The notes under the pieces: generated by a model
The model's database searches: none
The model's input: the letters and a program-made list of their open reading frames with translations, nothing else
What the model was told of the DNA's origin: nothing
Made by a program: the position numbers and the translations under genes
Part shown: in pieces, positions 63,190 to 64,000 of the stretch
Layout of the letters: every line of letters starts with the position of its first letter
How positions within the stretch are numbered: position 1 is the stretch's first letter
Source of the DNA: Bryobacteraceae bacterium
GTDB lineage: Bacteria > Acidobacteriota > Terriglobia > Bryobacterales > Bryobacteraceae
DNA length: 64,000 bases
Reading direction: 5' to 3'
Assembly (NCBI GenBank): GCA_947458745.1
Contig: CANGYQ010000001.1
Location: 124,001 to 188,000, forward strand

Positions 63190-64000
63190 GTGAAGATCAC
63201 CAAAGTCGAAGCCATTTATCTTCGGCAAAATGTTGTCAAAGAGCAGTGCGATAGCGGCCAGGACGCGCTGGTTGTCCGGATTGAGACGGACGCGGGCATT
63301 ACCGGGATTGGCGAGGTGGACTCGAGCCCACTGGCCGCCAAGGCCATGATTGAAGGACCGTTTTCGCACACTACGGCTACCGGATTGGCCAACGTGCTGC
63401 TGGGCGAGGATCCGTTTGAGACGGAGCGGCTGTGGCACAAGATGTACCGCGCCAACATCTACGGCGGCCGGCGCGGCGTGGCCATCCATGCGATGTCGGG
63501 CTTGGACATGGCGCTGTGGGACATCAAGGGCAAGGCGCTGGGGATGCCAGTGTGGAAGCTGCTGGGCGGCGGATTCCATCGCGAGGAGAAGCTGCCGTGG
63601 GCGGAAGGCAATCGCCCGTGGAAGAACCAGCGCATTCGCTGCTATGCCAGCTCACTGTGGGGTCCGACGCCCGATGCGACGCGAGAGCTCGCCGGACGGT
63701 ATCGGGACCAGGGCTTTACGGCCGTAAAGTTTGGCTGGGACCCGATGGGGCAGGACGAAAAGACCGACATCGCCCTGGTCCGCGAAGCGCGCAAGGGATT
63801 GGGCGAAGACGTGGACCTGATGATTGACGCCGGGCTGCCGTGGGATGCCAAGACCGCCATCCAGCGGGCCAAGGCCTTCGAGCAGTACCATCCGTTCTGG
63901 CTGGAAGAGCCGTTGCGGCCGGACGATTACGAGGGCTACGCCAAGCTGTCGGCGGCCACGTCATTGCGCATCGCGGCGGGCGAGGAAGAGTCCTGCCGGG
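63190..64000 (+). CDS. Mandelate racemase/muconate lactonizing enzyme family protein (3' end outside window)
   Basis: A GTG at 63190 opens a frame that runs to the window edge (270 residues). It has the enolase-superfamily N-terminal capping domain ([19 protein letters not shown]), [27 protein letters not shown], a barrel Lys in [10 protein letters not shown], and metal ligands in [15 protein letters not shown] and AAGEEES. These dehydrate or epimerise acid sugars, or lactonise muconate. The substrate cannot be told before the C-terminus is read. It is the second enolase-superfamily gene in the window and follows the esterase by 107 bases. Confidence 0.88.
   Translation, partial: MKITKVEAIYLRQNVVKEQCDSGQDALVVRIETDAGITGIGEVDSSPLAAKAMIEGPFSHTTATGLANVLLGEDPFETERLWHKMYRANIYGGRRGVAIHAMSGLDMALWDIKGKALGMPVWKLLGGGFHREEKLPWAEGNRPWKNQRIRCYASSLWGPTPDATRELAGRYRDQGFTAVKFGWDPMGQDEKTDIALVREARKGLGEDVDLMIDAGLPWDAKTAIQRAKAFEQYHPFWLEEPLRPDDYEGYAKLSAATSLRIAAGEEESCR

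Overview
The window is high-GC bacterial chromosome, most likely from an acidobacterium of the Bryobacter/Solibacter group. Nothing in it is a phylogenetic marker that I could align. The assignment rests on the mix of gene families: a DUF1501 protein, a CRTAC1/FG-GAP protein, malectin-domain and VWA-type remnants, a PEP-CTERM protein, a Tat-exported PhoX, secreted TIM-barrel isomerases, tandem secreted amidohydrolases and a sulfatase. No rRNA, tRNA, CRISPR array, prophage or intact insertion sequence was seen.

Layout. 1-2300: tail of a DUF1501 gene, a DUF433/DUF5615 toxin-antitoxin-like pair and an AGE-family sugar epimerase. 2299-2830: non-coding, with a small 21-bp duplication. 3300-7000: the conserved yceD-rpmF-plsX block and a DsbD-type thiol-disulfide reductase. 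7000-13600 (minus strand): a flagellar basal-body/export operon in the order flgB-flgC-fliE-fliF-fliG-fliH-fliI-fliJ, with a FliA-like promoter match upstream of flgB. 13800-19300: a LamG-like secreted protein, a YkgJ cysteine-cluster protein, an exported TIM-barrel isomerase, DUF29 and clpB. 19400-20070: a Phd/VapC pair whose toxin has no ordinary start codon. 20260-22730: phoX and mscL, converging on a shared terminator. 22890-26580: a CRTAC1 gene, then a VWA-type gene and a malectin gene that both lost their 5' halves at one junction. 26640-35710: mscS, an orphan hyuA, glyA, rpiB, a peptidoglycan-associated hypothetical, a second VapBC pair, proS and a class V aminotransferase. 35840-40520: a PEP-CTERM protein, a secreted hypothetical, a DUF481 protein, purN and purM. 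40560-44600: three contiguous secreted amidohydrolase paralogues. 44730-49540: a membrane protein, a Gph-like phosphatase, ftsH and tilS. 49615-51960: a KDG-kinase-like gene, a KdsC-like phosphatase and an ACT-domain protein. 52025-56990: a tight five-gene operon around a divergent enolase. 57026 to the end: a short UvrC-like protein, a sulfatase, two coupled aldo/keto reductases, an esterase, and the start of a mandelate-racemase-family enzyme cut by the window edge.

The most promising unexplained system is the minus-strand operon 56991-52025: an APH/MTR-kinase-like phosphotransferase, an enolase paralogue with altered catalytic residues, an M20 deacylase, a fold-type-II PLP lyase and a sugar isomerase-like TIM barrel. 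Its five genes overlap or nearly touch, which suggests one catabolic pathway for an unknown small molecule. Second is the amidohydrolase triad, in which only the middle paralogue keeps the HxH metal site. Third is the double truncation near 25080.
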